Assembly (NCBI RefSeq): GCF_011762005.1
Contig: NZ_JAASQU010000001.1
Coordinates: 1,171,974 to 1,235,973, forward strand
Reading direction: 5' to 3'
DNA from: Qipengyuania flava
Lineage (GTDB): Bacteria; Pseudomonadota; Alphaproteobacteria; Sphingomonadales; Sphingomonadaceae
DNA length: 64,000 bases
Made by a program: the position numbers and the translations under genes
In this document: piece after piece, positions 36,329 through 46,600 of the stretch
Numbering within the stretch: position 1 is the stretch's first letter
How the letters are laid out: the number at the start of each line of letters is the position of its first letter
Notes under the pieces: generated by a model
The model's database searches: none
Told to the model about the DNA's origin: nothing
The model's input: only the letters and a program-made list of their open reading frames with translations

Positions 36329-36981
36329 TCGGCACTCTGCTGCGACGCGATCTCGGCTTGTTGCTTCCCGGCGGGCGCGGCGGCGGGGGCGTCCTGCCGC
36401 TGCTGTTCTTCCTCGCGGTGGCGATGCTCTATCCCTTCGCTGTCGGCCCGGACGCGCAATTGCTGGCGCGGACCGGCGGCGGAGTAATCTGGGTCGCGGC
36501 GCTGCTGGCTGCGATCCTGCCGCTGGAGAAGCTCGTGGCGGCCGATCTCGAGGCGGGGGTTTTCGACCAGTTGCACCTGCGCGGCGTCAGCGAAGAATGG
36601 GCAATGACTTCACGCCTGCTCGCGCATTGGCTGGCCTTCGCTCCGCTCCTGCTGCTCGCAACGCTGCCCGCCGCGGCACTGCTCGGCATCTCGGAGGCGA
36701 CGACGCGGATCGTGCTGCTGGGGCTGCTCGCCGGGACACCGGGGCTTGCCGCCGTCGGCCTTGCCGTTGCCGCGTTGACAGCCAGCCTGCGCGGCGGGGC
36801 GGCACTGGCGGGGCTGATGGTGATCCCGCTCGCCGTGCCGATCCTGATTTTCGGTGCGGGCACGCTCGCGCGCCCCGACGACACGGGCGGTTTGCTGCTG
36901 ACAGCCGCGCTCAGCCTCGGCCTGTGCGCGGTCACGCCGTTCGTCGCCGGCGGCGCTATCAGGGCCGCGCGCGAAGCCTAG
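36325..36981 (+). CDS. ccmB: heme exporter membrane protein CcmB
   Basis: Permease of CcmABCD. 218 residues with six hydrophobic segments; FFLAVAMLYPFAVGPD, LLAAILPLEKLVAADLEAG and LGLLAGTPGLAAVGLAVAA are typical. GTG start at 36325 overlaps the ccmA stop. ccmC, ccmD, ccmE and the ccmFGH genes are not in this window, so the system is split on the chromosome. Stop shares a CTAG with the opposing map gene. Confidence 0.92.
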   Translation: MIGTLLRRDLGLLLPGGRGGGGVLPLLFFLAVAMLYPFAVGPDAQLLARTGGGVIWVAALLAAILPLEKLVAADLEAGVFDQLHLRGVSEEWAMTSRLLAHWLAFAPLLLLATLPAAALLGISEATTRIVLLGLLAGTPGLAAVGLAVAALTASLRGGAALAGLMVIPLAVPILIFGAGTLARPDDTGGLLLTAALSLGLCAVTPFVAGGAIRAAREA

Positions 36982-37805
36982 TAAGGCGGCTTGTGCAGCC
37001 CTTTGGGGCTCTCGGTGAAAATCTCCACCCCGTCATCGGTGATGGCGATCGAATGTTCGAACTGCGCACTGAGCGACTTGTCGCGGGTGACTGCAGTCCA
37101 GCCGTCGCGAAGAATTTTGGCGTGCGGCCGCCCGGCATTGATCATCGGTTCGATGGTGAAGAACATGCCCGGCTTCAGTTCGGGGCCCGTTCCGGCGCGC
37201 GCCGCGTGGATCACCTCGGGCGCATCGTGGAACAATCGTCCGAGGCCGTGACCGCAGAATTCCTGCACGACTCCATAGCGGAACTGGCGCGCATGCGCTT
37301 CGATCGCTGCGCCGATATCGCCCAGCCGCGCGCCCGGCTTCGCCGCCGCTTCGATGCCGAGCATGAGGCATTCATAGGTCACGTCGACCAGTCGTTGCGC
37401 CTTGAGCGACGGCTCGCCAGCGAAGAACATGCGGCTGGTATCGCCATGCCATCCGTCGAGCAGAGGGGTCACGTCGATATTGACGATGTCGCCGTCCTTC
37501 AGCGCCTTGTCCGACGGGATTCCATGGCAGATGACGTGGTTGATCGAAGTGCAGCAGCTATGCGTGTAGCCACGATAGCCCATTGTTGCAGGCACTGCGC
37601 CCGCATCGAGCATCATCGTGCGCGCCTTGTCGTCGATCTCGCCGGTGGTCACCCCCGGCTGGACGAACCCGGTCAGTTCGTCGAGTATTTCGGCCGCAAG
37701 CCGGCCGGCCTTGCGCATGCCCTCGTAGCCGTCCGGCCCGTGGAGCTTGATCGTACCGTCGCGATAGACGGTCTCGTCGCCTTCGATTACCTGATATTCG
37801 GTCAT
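36978..37805 (-). CDS. map: methionine aminopeptidase, type I
   Basis: Removes N-terminal methionine co-translationally. 275 residues. Conserved metal ligands in NIDVTPLLDGWHGDTSRMF, GHGLGRLFHDAPEV, FFTIEPMIN and AQFEHSIAIT; His in SCCTSINHVICHG. ATG 37805 giving MTEYQVIEGDETVY; a start three codons upstream (MGS) is possible. Convergent with ccmB. Confidence 0.95.
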   Translation of the reverse strand: MTEYQVIEGDETVYRDGTIKLHGPDGYEGMRKAGRLAAEILDELTGFVQPGVTTGEIDDKARTMMLDAGAVPATMGYRGYTHSCCTSINHVICHGIPSDKALKDGDIVNIDVTPLLDGWHGDTSRMFFAGEPSLKAQRLVDVTYECLMLGIEAAAKPGARLGDIGAAIEAHARQFRYGVVQEFCGHGLGRLFHDAPEVIHAARAGTGPELKPGMFFTIEPMINAGRPHAKILRDGWTAVTRDKSLSAQFEHSIAITDDGVEIFTESPKGLHKPPY

Positions 37806-37845
37806 GCTGCCCACATAGTCGCTCGGTCGGCGAATTGCGAGGGGC

Positions 37846-38652
37846 CTAGCGCTTCACGCTGAACGCCCCGGCATAGGCAGGTCTCACTGCATCGATGACC
37901 GAAGCGGTCACCGGAAAATCGAGTTCGTAGGCCCCTTCCGCGTAAGCACCGGCGACATAGGGGCCGAAATAAACGGCCAGCCGGTCGAAGCTCCTGCCAT
38001 TGGACGAACCAATTAGGACGGTCGCCTCGTCGAGGCCCGGACACTTGTCGAACATGTCATCGCTATCGGGTTCGACCGCAAAGCCCCGCCGCTCGCTGCG
38101 TTCGGCGTTGAGCGTATCGCATAGCCGCTGGCCCAGCGCCTGCTCCAGCGCGACCGGAGAATTGAACAGCGCGATGCCGTCGACGGCCTGCTCTTCCTCG
38201 CGGTCCCAAACGAGCGATTGCACGCCATACATGCCGTGCGCGCCACCCGAATAGCTTGCCATCTCACCCGACAGGCTGAGATAGCGCGGCAGATCCGCGA
38301 CCACCTTCCATTCCATCGAAGCGCTGTGCTGGCGCGGCGTATACTCGGCATCCTGGGCAGCGTCCCAATCCTCGTCGGCATCGGCAACGAGCCGTGTGCG
38401 CAGAGCATCGGCTTTCGTTCTCATGATCTTCGCCAGCCCGGGTTCTGCCGATGCTTCGGCAGGCCAGCCATAGGCGAAGAGATAGCGATCGGTTTCCTCC
38501 TCCAACTCCTGAGCCTTCGCCGCAACGGGTGTCGCATTCGCGGTCGGCGAAGTGGGTTCCGTCTCGACGCCCGCACGTTCGGCATAGCCGGTTCCATCGG
38601 AACAGGCCGCACTCGACAGGGCGAGCGAAATCAGGAACAGGGGCGCACGCAT
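37846..38652 (-). CDS. lipoprotein with DUF3298/DUF4163-type domain
   Basis: 268 residues. Signal peptide ends LALSSAAC, a plausible lipobox with Cys17. From about 65 an N-terminal DUF4163-like part and then EMASYSGGAHGMYGVQSLVWDRE, the signature of the DUF3298 (RsiV/PdaC C-terminal) domain, which in some proteins binds lysozyme or cell-wall glycan. Ligand unknown here. ATG 38652. Divergent from the aminopeptidase gene over 46 bases. Confidence 0.8.
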   Translation of the reverse strand: MRAPLFLISLALSSAACSDGTGYAERAGVETEPTSPTANATPVAAKAQELEEETDRYLFAYGWPAEASAEPGLAKIMRTKADALRTRLVADADEDWDAAQDAEYTPRQHSASMEWKVVADLPRYLSLSGEMASYSGGAHGMYGVQSLVWDREEEQAVDGIALFNSPVALEQALGQRLCDTLNAERSERRGFAVEPDSDDMFDKCPGLDEATVLIGSSNGRSFDRLAVYFGPYVAGAYAEGAYELDFPVTASVIDAVRPAYAGAFSVKR

Positions 38653-38698
38653 TGCGGTTTCCTTACCGTATACCGGATAATTCAGAGGCAATTCGAAT

Positions 38699-40087
38699 AT
38701 GGCCGACAACGATCCGCTTATCCAGCCCGACCGCGGGCAGGACGCGATTTCTCTGCATCTCGTCAACCGCGACGGCTTCCCCGAGTGGGTGAAGAAACTG
38801 TCCACCACCCAGCGCACCGCGCTCGAAGCGCAGAAGTTCGAGGGCAGCGGCTACCAGGTCGGAATCGTGCCCGATGGTGACAGCTGGTTTGCGGTCGGCG
38901 GAGTCGCGAACCCGGCGGAGCTTTCGAGCTGGTGCATGGCCAAACTGGCGGAAGCATTGCCCGCCGGCACATATCGCCGCGCTGAAGGTGAACCCGGCCC
39001 CGCCGTGCATGGCTGGCAGACCGCTCAATATGTCTTCGATCGCTACAAGCAGCCCGAACGTCCGGTCGGTCCACGGGTCCTGCTGACGAAAGACGTGGGT
39101 GCGATCGACAATGCAATCGCCGAAGCGAAAGCGGTTTGCCTGGTGCGCGACCTCGTCAACACGCCCGCCGAAGATATGGGGCCTGCCGCGCTTGAGGCTC
39201 AATGTGAAGAACTGGCCAAGGCACACTCCGCGGAGCTCAAGGTCACTCGCGGAGACACGCTCGAGCAGGAATATCCGATGGTCCACGCGGTCGGGCGCGC
39301 CGCTGCACGTCATCATGCGCCGCGGATCATGCACCTTACATGGGGCAAGGAAAGCGACCCGGTCCTCGCGATTGTCGGCAAGGGCGTGTGTTTCGATAGC
39401 GGCGGTCTCGACGTCAAGAGTTCGACCGGAATGCTGCTGATGAAAAAGGACATGGGCGGTGCGGCGCATGCCATCGCGCTGGCCGGCCTAGTGATGGGCG
39501 CCGGACTGCCCGTTCGCTTGCACTTGCTGGTTCCCGCAGTCGAGAATGCGATCAGTTCGAACAGTTTCCGGCCGGGCGATGTCCTGAAGAGCCGGAAGGG
39601 GCTGACTGTCGAAATCGGCAATACCGATGCCGAAGGCCGCCTGATTCTTGGCGATGCTCTCCAGCGCGCGAGCGAGGAAAAGCCTGAACTGATCCTCGAT
39701 TTTGCGACGCTGACGGGCGCCGCCCGCGTCGCGCTCGGCCCCGACTACCCGGCGCTGATGACGCGCCGCGACGAGACCGCCGATGCGCTGATCGCCGCAG
39801 GCAGGGCGCATGATGACGAGCCCTGGCGCCTCCCCCTGCCCGACAGCTATCGCGAATGGCTGAATTCGGACATCGCCGATACCAACAACGCGCATGGCAA
39901 TGCCTTTGCCGGTGCGAGTGTCGCGGGCCTGTTCCTGGACAAGTTCGTCGGCGACGGCATCGACTGGGCCCATTTCGATACCTTTGCCTGGCGCCCGCAG
40001 GCCAAGCCGGGCCGGCCCAAGGGTGGCGATGCCTATGGCCTGCGCGCCGCCTGGCACATGTTGCGCGACCGTTTCGGCAGGCCCTGA
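38699..40087 (+). CDS. leucyl aminopeptidase family (M17) protein
   Basis: Dizinc cytosolic exopeptidase, hexameric in the family. 462 residues. Metal-site motifs GKGVCFDSGGLDVK (228-240), MKKDMGG (249-254) and NTDAEGRLILGDAL (308-320). The N-terminal macro-like domain is short. 74 bases upstream of an SH3-like gene on the same strand. In many alphaproteobacteria the M17 gene is followed by an NlpC/P60 peptidase, here apparently reduced. Confidence 0.93.
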   Translation: MADNDPLIQPDRGQDAISLHLVNRDGFPEWVKKLSTTQRTALEAQKFEGSGYQVGIVPDGDSWFAVGGVANPAELSSWCMAKLAEALPAGTYRRAEGEPGPAVHGWQTAQYVFDRYKQPERPVGPRVLLTKDVGAIDNAIAEAKAVCLVRDLVNTPAEDMGPAALEAQCEELAKAHSAELKVTRGDTLEQEYPMVHAVGRAAARHHAPRIMHLTWGKESDPVLAIVGKGVCFDSGGLDVKSSTGMLLMKKDMGGAAHAIALAGLVMGAGLPVRLHLLVPAVENAISSNSFRPGDVLKSRKGLTVEIGNTDAEGRLILGDALQRASEEKPELILDFATLTGAARVALGPDYPALMTRRDETADALIAAGRAHDDEPWRLPLPDSYREWLNSDIADTNNAHGNAFAGASVAGLFLDKFVGDGIDWAHFDTFAWRPQAKPGRPKGGDAYGLRAAWHMLRDRFGRP

Positions 40088-40161
40088 GCCCGGCAAACTT
40101 GCCTGAAAGGCCCCGCCCCGCTAAGCGCCCGCGACGTTCACAACCGGATTATGCAAACAGC

Positions 40162-40515
40162 GTGACAGCTTCTTCCAGCTATTCCCTCCCCGAAGGTATC
40201 GTCGGATTGAAGGGCCCGGTCGACAGGCCGGCGCCGGGGACGCTGCCGCTGCGCGGCGATTTGGCGCATATCGCGCTGGCGCAGACCTATCTCGCCGCGC
40301 ATTATGTCATCCCCCAGCCGCGTGCGATCGGTTCGGAGCCCGTCACGATGAAGCTCGCCATGCATGACGACGCCGATGCGGGTGCCGAATTGCCCGCGGG
40401 ACAGGCAGTGGAACTGCTCGACTGTGCGGGCGACTGGGCATGGGTCGCCTGCGGCCCGGAAGGACCGAGCGGCTACCTCCGGCTCGGTCAGCTGGCCCCT
40501 CCCAGTGACGCATAA
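40162..40515 (+). CDS. orphan bacterial SH3-like protein
   Basis: 117 residues from a GTG at 40162. The stretch LRGDLAHIALAQTYLAAHYVIPQPR is divided over residues 25-50, then two SH3-like strands ending with GDWAWVACGPEGPSGYLRLGQL. This looks like the N-terminal SH3 part of alphaproteobacterial NlpC/P60 peptidases that usually follow the M17 aminopeptidase gene, but no catalytic Cys-His domain follows: argC begins inside the last codons. No signal peptide. The start is inferred, as no ATG is in frame nearby. Confidence 0.6.
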   Translation: MTASSSYSLPEGIVGLKGPVDRPAPGTLPLRGDLAHIALAQTYLAAHYVIPQPRAIGSEPVTMKLAMHDDADAGAELPAGQAVELLDCAGDWAWVACGPEGPSGYLRLGQLAPPSDA

Positions 40516-41443
40516 GGTTTTCATCGACGGCGCTGCCGGAACGACCGGAATCGAGATCGCCGACCGGCTGGCGGGACGCAGCGAGTTCGAGATCCTGCGC
40601 CTCGACGAACAGCAGCGCAAGGATTTGGCTGCCCGGCGCGAAGCGCTCAACGCCGCCGACATCGCCATTCTCTGCCTGCCCGACGATGCCGCGCGCGAAG
40701 CGGTCGAACTGATCGATCCCGCCGGCGGTACGCGCGTTATCGATGCATCCTCCGCGCACCGCACCAGCGAAGGCTGGTGTTACGGATTCCCCGAGCTCGT
40801 CGGTGCCGAGCGCGTGGCCGATGCGCGGCGCGTGAGCAATCCCGGCTGTTACCCCACGGGATTCCTGGCGCTGGTGGCGCCTTTGGTCAAAGCTGGTCTG
40901 CTTCCGGCCGACTGGCCGTTTACGGTCAATGCGGTGAGCGGCTTTTCGGGCGGCGGCAAACCCCTGATCGAACGGTTCCGGTCCGAAGGTGCCCCCGCCT
41001 TCCGCGCCTATGGCTACGATCTTGCCCACAAGCACCTCCCCGAGATGCAGGCGCATGCCGGGCTCGACCACCCGGTTATTTTTGCCCCCTCGGTCGTGCC
41101 GGCCTATCGCGGCATGCTTGTCGAAGTCCCGCTTCATCTCGGGGCAATGGTCGCCACGCCGCATGCCGACGACCTGCGGGCCGCGCTGTCCGATTTCTAC
41201 GCGGATGCGCGGCTCGTGAAGGTGCACGGTTCGGCTCCGGTCGGTGAACTGCTGCTCGAAACCGACGCTGAAGCGACCGATGGCCTCGAACTCTTCGTAT
41301 TCGCTAACGAGGGCGGCTGGAACGCGCGCCTGGTCGCGCGGCTGGACAATCTTGGCAAGGGCGCCAGCGGTGCCGCCGTCCAGAACCTCAACCTCATGTG
41401 CGGCCTTCCGGAGACCGCCGGTTTGCGCTTGGCCTCTGCCTAA
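40505..41443 (+). CDS. argC: N-acetyl-gamma-glutamyl-phosphate reductase, short type
   Basis: NADPH-dependent third step of arginine synthesis. 312 residues, the class-2 size. KVFIDGAAGTTGIEIADRL binds cofactor, catalytic Cys in SNPGCYPTGFLAL, VNAVSGFSGGGKP, and YDLAHKHLPEM. GTG start at 40505 overlaps the SH3 gene end; a longer reading upstream is that gene's frame shadow. Followed by 169 bases leading to glnB. Confidence 0.93.
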   Translation: MTHKVFIDGAAGTTGIEIADRLAGRSEFEILRLDEQQRKDLAARREALNAADIAILCLPDDAAREAVELIDPAGGTRVIDASSAHRTSEGWCYGFPELVGAERVADARRVSNPGCYPTGFLALVAPLVKAGLLPADWPFTVNAVSGFSGGGKPLIERFRSEGAPAFRAYGYDLAHKHLPEMQAHAGLDHPVIFAPSVVPAYRGMLVEVPLHLGAMVATPHADDLRAALSDFYADARLVKVHGSAPVGELLLETDAEATDGLELFVFANEGGWNARLVARLDNLGKGASGAAVQNLNLMCGLPETAGLRLASA

Positions 41444-41501
41444 AAAACGGGCAGGCTCTGTCTGTGCTTCAGGCAGGCGACTCCGATTTCGACGATCCGA
41501 A

Positions 41502-41544
41502 CCGCGCAATTGCGCGGATCGTGCAATTGGCACGCTTCTTGGAA
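41502..41544 (+). promoter_or_regulatory. candidate sigma-54 promoter and palindrome before glnB
   Basis: TTGGCACGCTTCTTGGA at 41527-41543 fits the sigma-54 -24/-12 consensus TTGGCACG-N4-TTGCW except that the -12 dinucleotide is GG rather than GC. Ten bases upstream lies the perfect palindrome CCGCGCAATTGCGCGG (41502-41517). About 60 bases of leader would precede the glnB start. NtrC control of PII-glnA is common, so the context fits, but the palindrome does not match a textbook NtrC site. Confidence 0.5.
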
Positions 41545-41570
41545 CACGTGCGAGCACGACGCGTAAGTGA

Positions 41571-41951
<381 letters not shown>

Positions 41952-42006
41952 ATAATCGCGGGGTTAGCCCGCACAGACACATCCTGTTCAATCGGAGGCA
42001 ATACCA

Positions 42007-43416
42007 ATGGCAAGTGCAAGCGACGTCCTGAAACAGATCAAGGACGAAGGCATCGAGTGGGTCGACCTGCGCTTCACCGACCCCAAGGGCAAGTGGCAGC
42101 ATTTGACCATGGTCGCGAGCGTACTGGGCGAAGACGAACTCGAAGACGGTCTGATGTTCGACGGTTCGTCGATCGCGGGCTGGAAGGTCATCAACGAAAG
42201 CGACATGATCCTCAAGCCCGACCTCGAGCGTGTCTATGTCGATCCGTTCAGCGCCGAACCCATGCTGATCGTGTTCTGCGATATCGTCGAACCCTCGACC
42301 GGCGAATGGTATGCCCGCGACCCGCGTTCGACCGCCAAGCGCGCCGAAGCCTATCTGAAGTCGACCGGCGTCGGCGACACGATCTATGTCGGCCCCGAAG
42401 CCGAATTCTTCATGTTCGACGATGTCCGTTTCGAGGATGGCTATGCCGGATCGGGCTATGCCATCGACGATATCGAACTGCCGACCAACAGCGGCAAGGA
42501 ATACGAGAGCGGCAACCTTGCGCACCGTCCGCGTGCCAAGGGCGGCTACTTCCCCGTGGCCCCGGTCGACAGCGCCGTCGACATCCGCGGCGAGATGGTC
42601 TCGACGATGATCGAAATGGGCCTGCCCTGCGACAAGCACCACCACGAAGTGGCGGCTGCTCAGCACGAGCTCGGCCTCACCTTCGGCACGCTCACCGAGA
42701 CGGCCGACCGCATGCAGATCTACAAATATGTCGTGCACCAGGTCGCGCACATCTACGGCAAGACCGCGACCTTCATGCCCAAACCGATCAAGGACGATAA
42801 CGGCTCGGGCATGCACACGCACATGTCGATCTGGGATGGCGGCAAGCCGACCTTCGCGGGCAACCAGTATGGCGGCCTGAGCGAGAACTGCCTCTACTAC
42901 ATCGGCGGTGTCATCAAGCACGCCAAGGCGCTGAACGCCTTCACCAACCCGACCACCAACAGCTACAAGCGCCTGGTGCCGGGCTTCGAAGCCCCCGTGC
43001 TGCTCGCCTATTCGGCGCGCAACCGCTCGGCATCGTGCCGCATCCCCTATGGCGCCGGCGACAAGGCGAAGCGCGTCGAGTTCCGCTTCCCCGATGCGAT
43101 GGCCAACCCCTACCTCGCCTATTCGGCACTGCTGATGGCGGGCCTCGACGGGATCACCAACAAGATCCATCCGGGCGAAGCCATGGACAAGAACCTCTAC
43201 GATCTGCCGCCCGCCGAACTGGCCGATGTGCCGACCGTCTGCGGCAGTCTGCGCGAAGCACTGGAATCGCTCGAGGCCGACCACGAGTTCCTGCTCAAGG
43301 GTGACGTTTTCACCAAGGATCAGATCGAGGCCTATTGCGAATTGAAGTGGGATGAAGTGCTGCGCGTCGAAACCACGCCCTGCGCGGCCGAATTCGACAT
43401 GTACTACAGCGCCTGA
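42007..43416 (+). CDS. glnA: glutamine synthetase, type I
   Basis: ATP-dependent ammonia assimilation. 469 residues, the dodecameric GSI-beta length. [21 protein letters not shown] and [10 protein letters not shown] are active-site segments; [14 protein letters not shown] follows. Tyr398 in [12 protein letters not shown] is the adenylylation site, so GlnE control is expected. Preceded by GGAGG. Co-transcribed with glnB and ended by an intrinsic terminator. Confidence 0.97.
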   Translation: MASASDVLKQIKDEGIEWVDLRFTDPKGKWQHLTMVASVLGEDELEDGLMFDGSSIAGWKVINESDMILKPDLERVYVDPFSAEPMLIVFCDIVEPSTGEWYARDPRSTAKRAEAYLKSTGVGDTIYVGPEAEFFMFDDVRFEDGYAGSGYAIDDIELPTNSGKEYESGNLAHRPRAKGGYFPVAPVDSAVDIRGEMVSTMIEMGLPCDKHHHEVAAAQHELGLTFGTLTETADRMQIYKYVVHQVAHIYGKTATFMPKPIKDDNGSGMHTHMSIWDGGKPTFAGNQYGGLSENCLYYIGGVIKHAKALNAFTNPTTNSYKRLVPGFEAPVLLAYSARNRSASCRIPYGAGDKAKRVEFRFPDAMANPYLAYSALLMAGLDGITNKIHPGEAMDKNLYDLPPAELADVPTVCGSLREALESLEADHEFLLKGDVFTKDQIEAYCELKWDEVLRVETTPCAAEFDMYYSA

Positions 43417-43451
43417 CGACAATTCCCGTTTAGACGTACGGACTTATTGCG

Positions 43452-43484
43452 GGGCGGTCGGATTTATCCGGCCGCCCTTTTTCT
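43452..43484 (+). terminator. rho-independent terminator after glnA
   Basis: Stem GGGCGGTCGGA / TCCGGCCGCCC (one G-U) with a 4-base TTTA-type loop, followed by TTTTTCTT. Lies 35 bases beyond the glnA stop. Confidence 0.9.
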
Positions 43485-43669
43485 TGGTCCTCTCCAAGCG
43501 CGCATCCATTTGTATGAAAAAGTGGGTCCTTCATGCCACACGGCTTGGCAATTCCTGACATGCGATGGTCGCAAGCCCCTTCACTTTTCTGAAAGGTGGA
43601 TGCAAAAGTAACCATCTGCGCGGCTTGGGGCGCGCGCGTTTGCGAACATTTCCTGGAGGGGCCTTCGTA
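43485..43669 (+). promoter_or_regulatory. autotransporter upstream region
   Basis: 185 bases between the glnA terminator and the autotransporter ATG. It must hold the promoter, but I see no confident -35/-10 pair. CTGGAGGGG ten bases before the ATG is a strong ribosome site. Confidence 0.4.
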
Positions 43670-46600
43670 ATGAAATCTACGTTCAACCGTACCGGCAGCC
43701 GTCTGCTTGCAGGTGCCGCCACCATCGCCTTGTCGTCGGTCGCACTGAGCACACCGGCACATGCCATCGTGCCGAACGACAACTACACTCCGGACGAAAT
43801 CGTCGACACCGATGAAGAGTTCGCCGGTGTCGGCCAGTTCTACCGCAATGACGGATTCGTCTGCACCGGAACGCTGATCAATCCGCGGACCGTGCTGTTC
43901 GCTGCGCACTGCGTGAACGACGTACCCGAAACCGACTACAACACGACGATCCGTTCGGCATTCTCCTTCAACGTGAATGCCCTCCCGGGCTTCATCGACT
44001 GGATCAACAACGGCTTCGCCAGCAACCCCGACCTCGCCGTGTTCGACGTCAACCGCATCTATTACGATCCCCGCTCGGTAGCCCGCCCCGACGGGCAGGG
44101 CTTCCTTGAAGGTGATATCGCCCTTGCCAGCCTGTCGGACCCGGCTGCGGACCTGCCGACCTGGTCACTGCTGTTCTCACCGCTCCCCACGCCCGAGGAA
44201 ATCGACGACACCACCGGTACCGGCTATCACGTGAACATTACCGGTTACGGCCGCACCGGTTCGGGTACGAACGGTGACGATCTTGGCATCGACTGGCGCC
44301 GCAAATCGGCCGAAAACATGATCGGTGCGCTGACGTCCTTCGACGATCGGAACACCTTCCTGTTCGGCGCGGCCTTCGGCGATCTGCCGCAGGTCCTTTA
44401 TCGTCTCGACTTCGACGATCCCAACAAGACCAATCCGTTCGATTTCAACCTCTACAAGGACGAGCCACTCGAGCGCGAGGGCACGACTGCCGGCGGCGAC
44501 TCGGGTGGCCCGCTGATCCTCGATGCCGCGAACAACACGCTGAGCGACGAAGATCTCGTCATTGCCGTCCTTTCAGGCGGCTCGCGGTTCTTCGGCGCAC
44601 AGGAATTCTCCAGCTACGGTACCGAAAGCTTCTACCAGCCGCTTTACCTGTTCTGGGACTACATCGTCGCGACCAACCCCTATCGCTATGTCACCGCCAA
44701 GGCCGGTGACGGCAATTGGGAAGACGGTTCGCACTGGGAGACCACACTCGACCCGGTTTACCGCGTTATCGATGAAAACGGCGACGTGGTGAACGGTCTG
44801 CCGACGTCGCCCGGCAACGGCATCACCGGTGATGCGCCGCAATGGGGCGAAGTCTGCTTCGATCCCGAGGGCGACAATGTGGGCGACGGCTGTCAGGACC
44901 TCGGCTCGGGCGAAGCCACGCCGCCGGCGCGCAATGCCGATGGCACGGTGTCGTCGGGCATCGGCGAAGCCGATGGCGAGATGCTCGATGCACTGGGCGG
45001 CGGCAATGAGGCGAGCCCTACTACTGCTACTTCGGCCAATGGTCGCGGTGCGCTGGGGCGCGACGGATTGATCAACGCCAACGAAGCGCATAACGGCGCA
45101 CCGGAATTCTCGGAGGAAGTCGCGCACGGCAATGGCGGTGCCGAATTCGCCGAGGAGAACCCGCAGGCGAGCGATGGCGGCAGCCCCGAATTTTCGGATG
45201 AGGCACTGCCCGACCCGACGCTCGACAACGGCCTTCCCGGTGCCACCGATTTCGTCCCCGACAACATCGATCCGGTGGTCAGCGCTGACGCTGACGTCAA
45301 CGTCGACCCGCGGTATTTCGATGTCACGCTGGGCAATGCGGGTACCACCACGCTCAGCAGCGATGTCACCATCGACCGCCTCACCGTGCAGAGCACTGCT
45401 GGCCTCGACATCACCGCGGACGGTAGCCTCACCTCGCTGATCGACGTCAGCCAGTTCGGCGGCACGATCACCGTCGATGGCGGACTGACCTCGGTCGGCG
45501 ACTACACCATCTTCGGCGGCGCGCTGCAGGGTGGGGGCACGGTTACCGCTCCCTTCGTCACCAACATGATGGGTGCGATTTCGCCAGGCACGATCGGCGG
45601 AATTGATACGCTGACCATCGACGGTTCGCTGGTGCAATCCTCTGCCGCAACGCTGATGATCGACATCGCGGCCGATGGCACGTCCGACCAGCTCGCCGTG
45701 ACCGGTGCGGCCGCTATCGACGGCGTCGTCGCCGTGGGTTCCGGCATCACCGCGCAGACCAATGGCCTGGGTCAGGAGTACACCATCCTGACCGCTGACG
45801 GCGGGGTGACCGGCACGTTCGTCGAAGGCACGATCTCGGCGATCCTGAGCCAGTCGTTCACCTATACCGACACTGCCGTGATCATGCAGATCGACGCGGC
45901 GAGCTATCGCTCGGCGATTTCCGGCGCGAGCGCGGTGCAGTCCAGCTACGCCCGCCTGTTCGACCAGAACCGCGGCAATGCGGCGCTGTCCGAGCTATAT
46001 GGTCTCGACTTCGCCAGCGCACAGACGATCCAGTCGACCTTCGACGGGCTCGCACCGGTCGGCGAAACCGCCGTCCAGCAGCTGGCGGCGCAGTCGTACC
46101 AGAACCTGCAGACGTTCAACGCCAATCGTTTGCGTGAATCGACGCTGGCGAGTTCGGGCGGCACCATCGCCACGATGGGCAACCCGATCCACACGGCGGA
46201 CATGTCGGTTTCGCGCGGCAGCCAGCCGATCAATGCGGGGGCTATGGGGCTCGACCAGGCGGACGAACCCACCCGCGTCCAGGACGGCGCCATTCGTGAA
46301 GACCTGGCGATCTACCTTGCCGGCGGCTTCCTGAGCGGTAGCGGTTCGTCGATGCCGGGCTATGCCGGTCAGACCACGGATGTCGACGGCTACTTCATTG
46401 CCGGCGGTCTCGAGTACTTCCCGAGCGATCTGTCGATGATCGGCGTGTCGGGTTACTACTCGGACCTCGAAGCCGATGTGGTGCTCGGCCAGGAAGCCGA
46501 TTCCCGCATCCTGGCGCTTTCGCTCTACGGTAGCGCAAAGACCGAGGACGGTTTCGTCGTCGACGGCCAGCTCAGCCTGACCGATATCGATATCGACACC

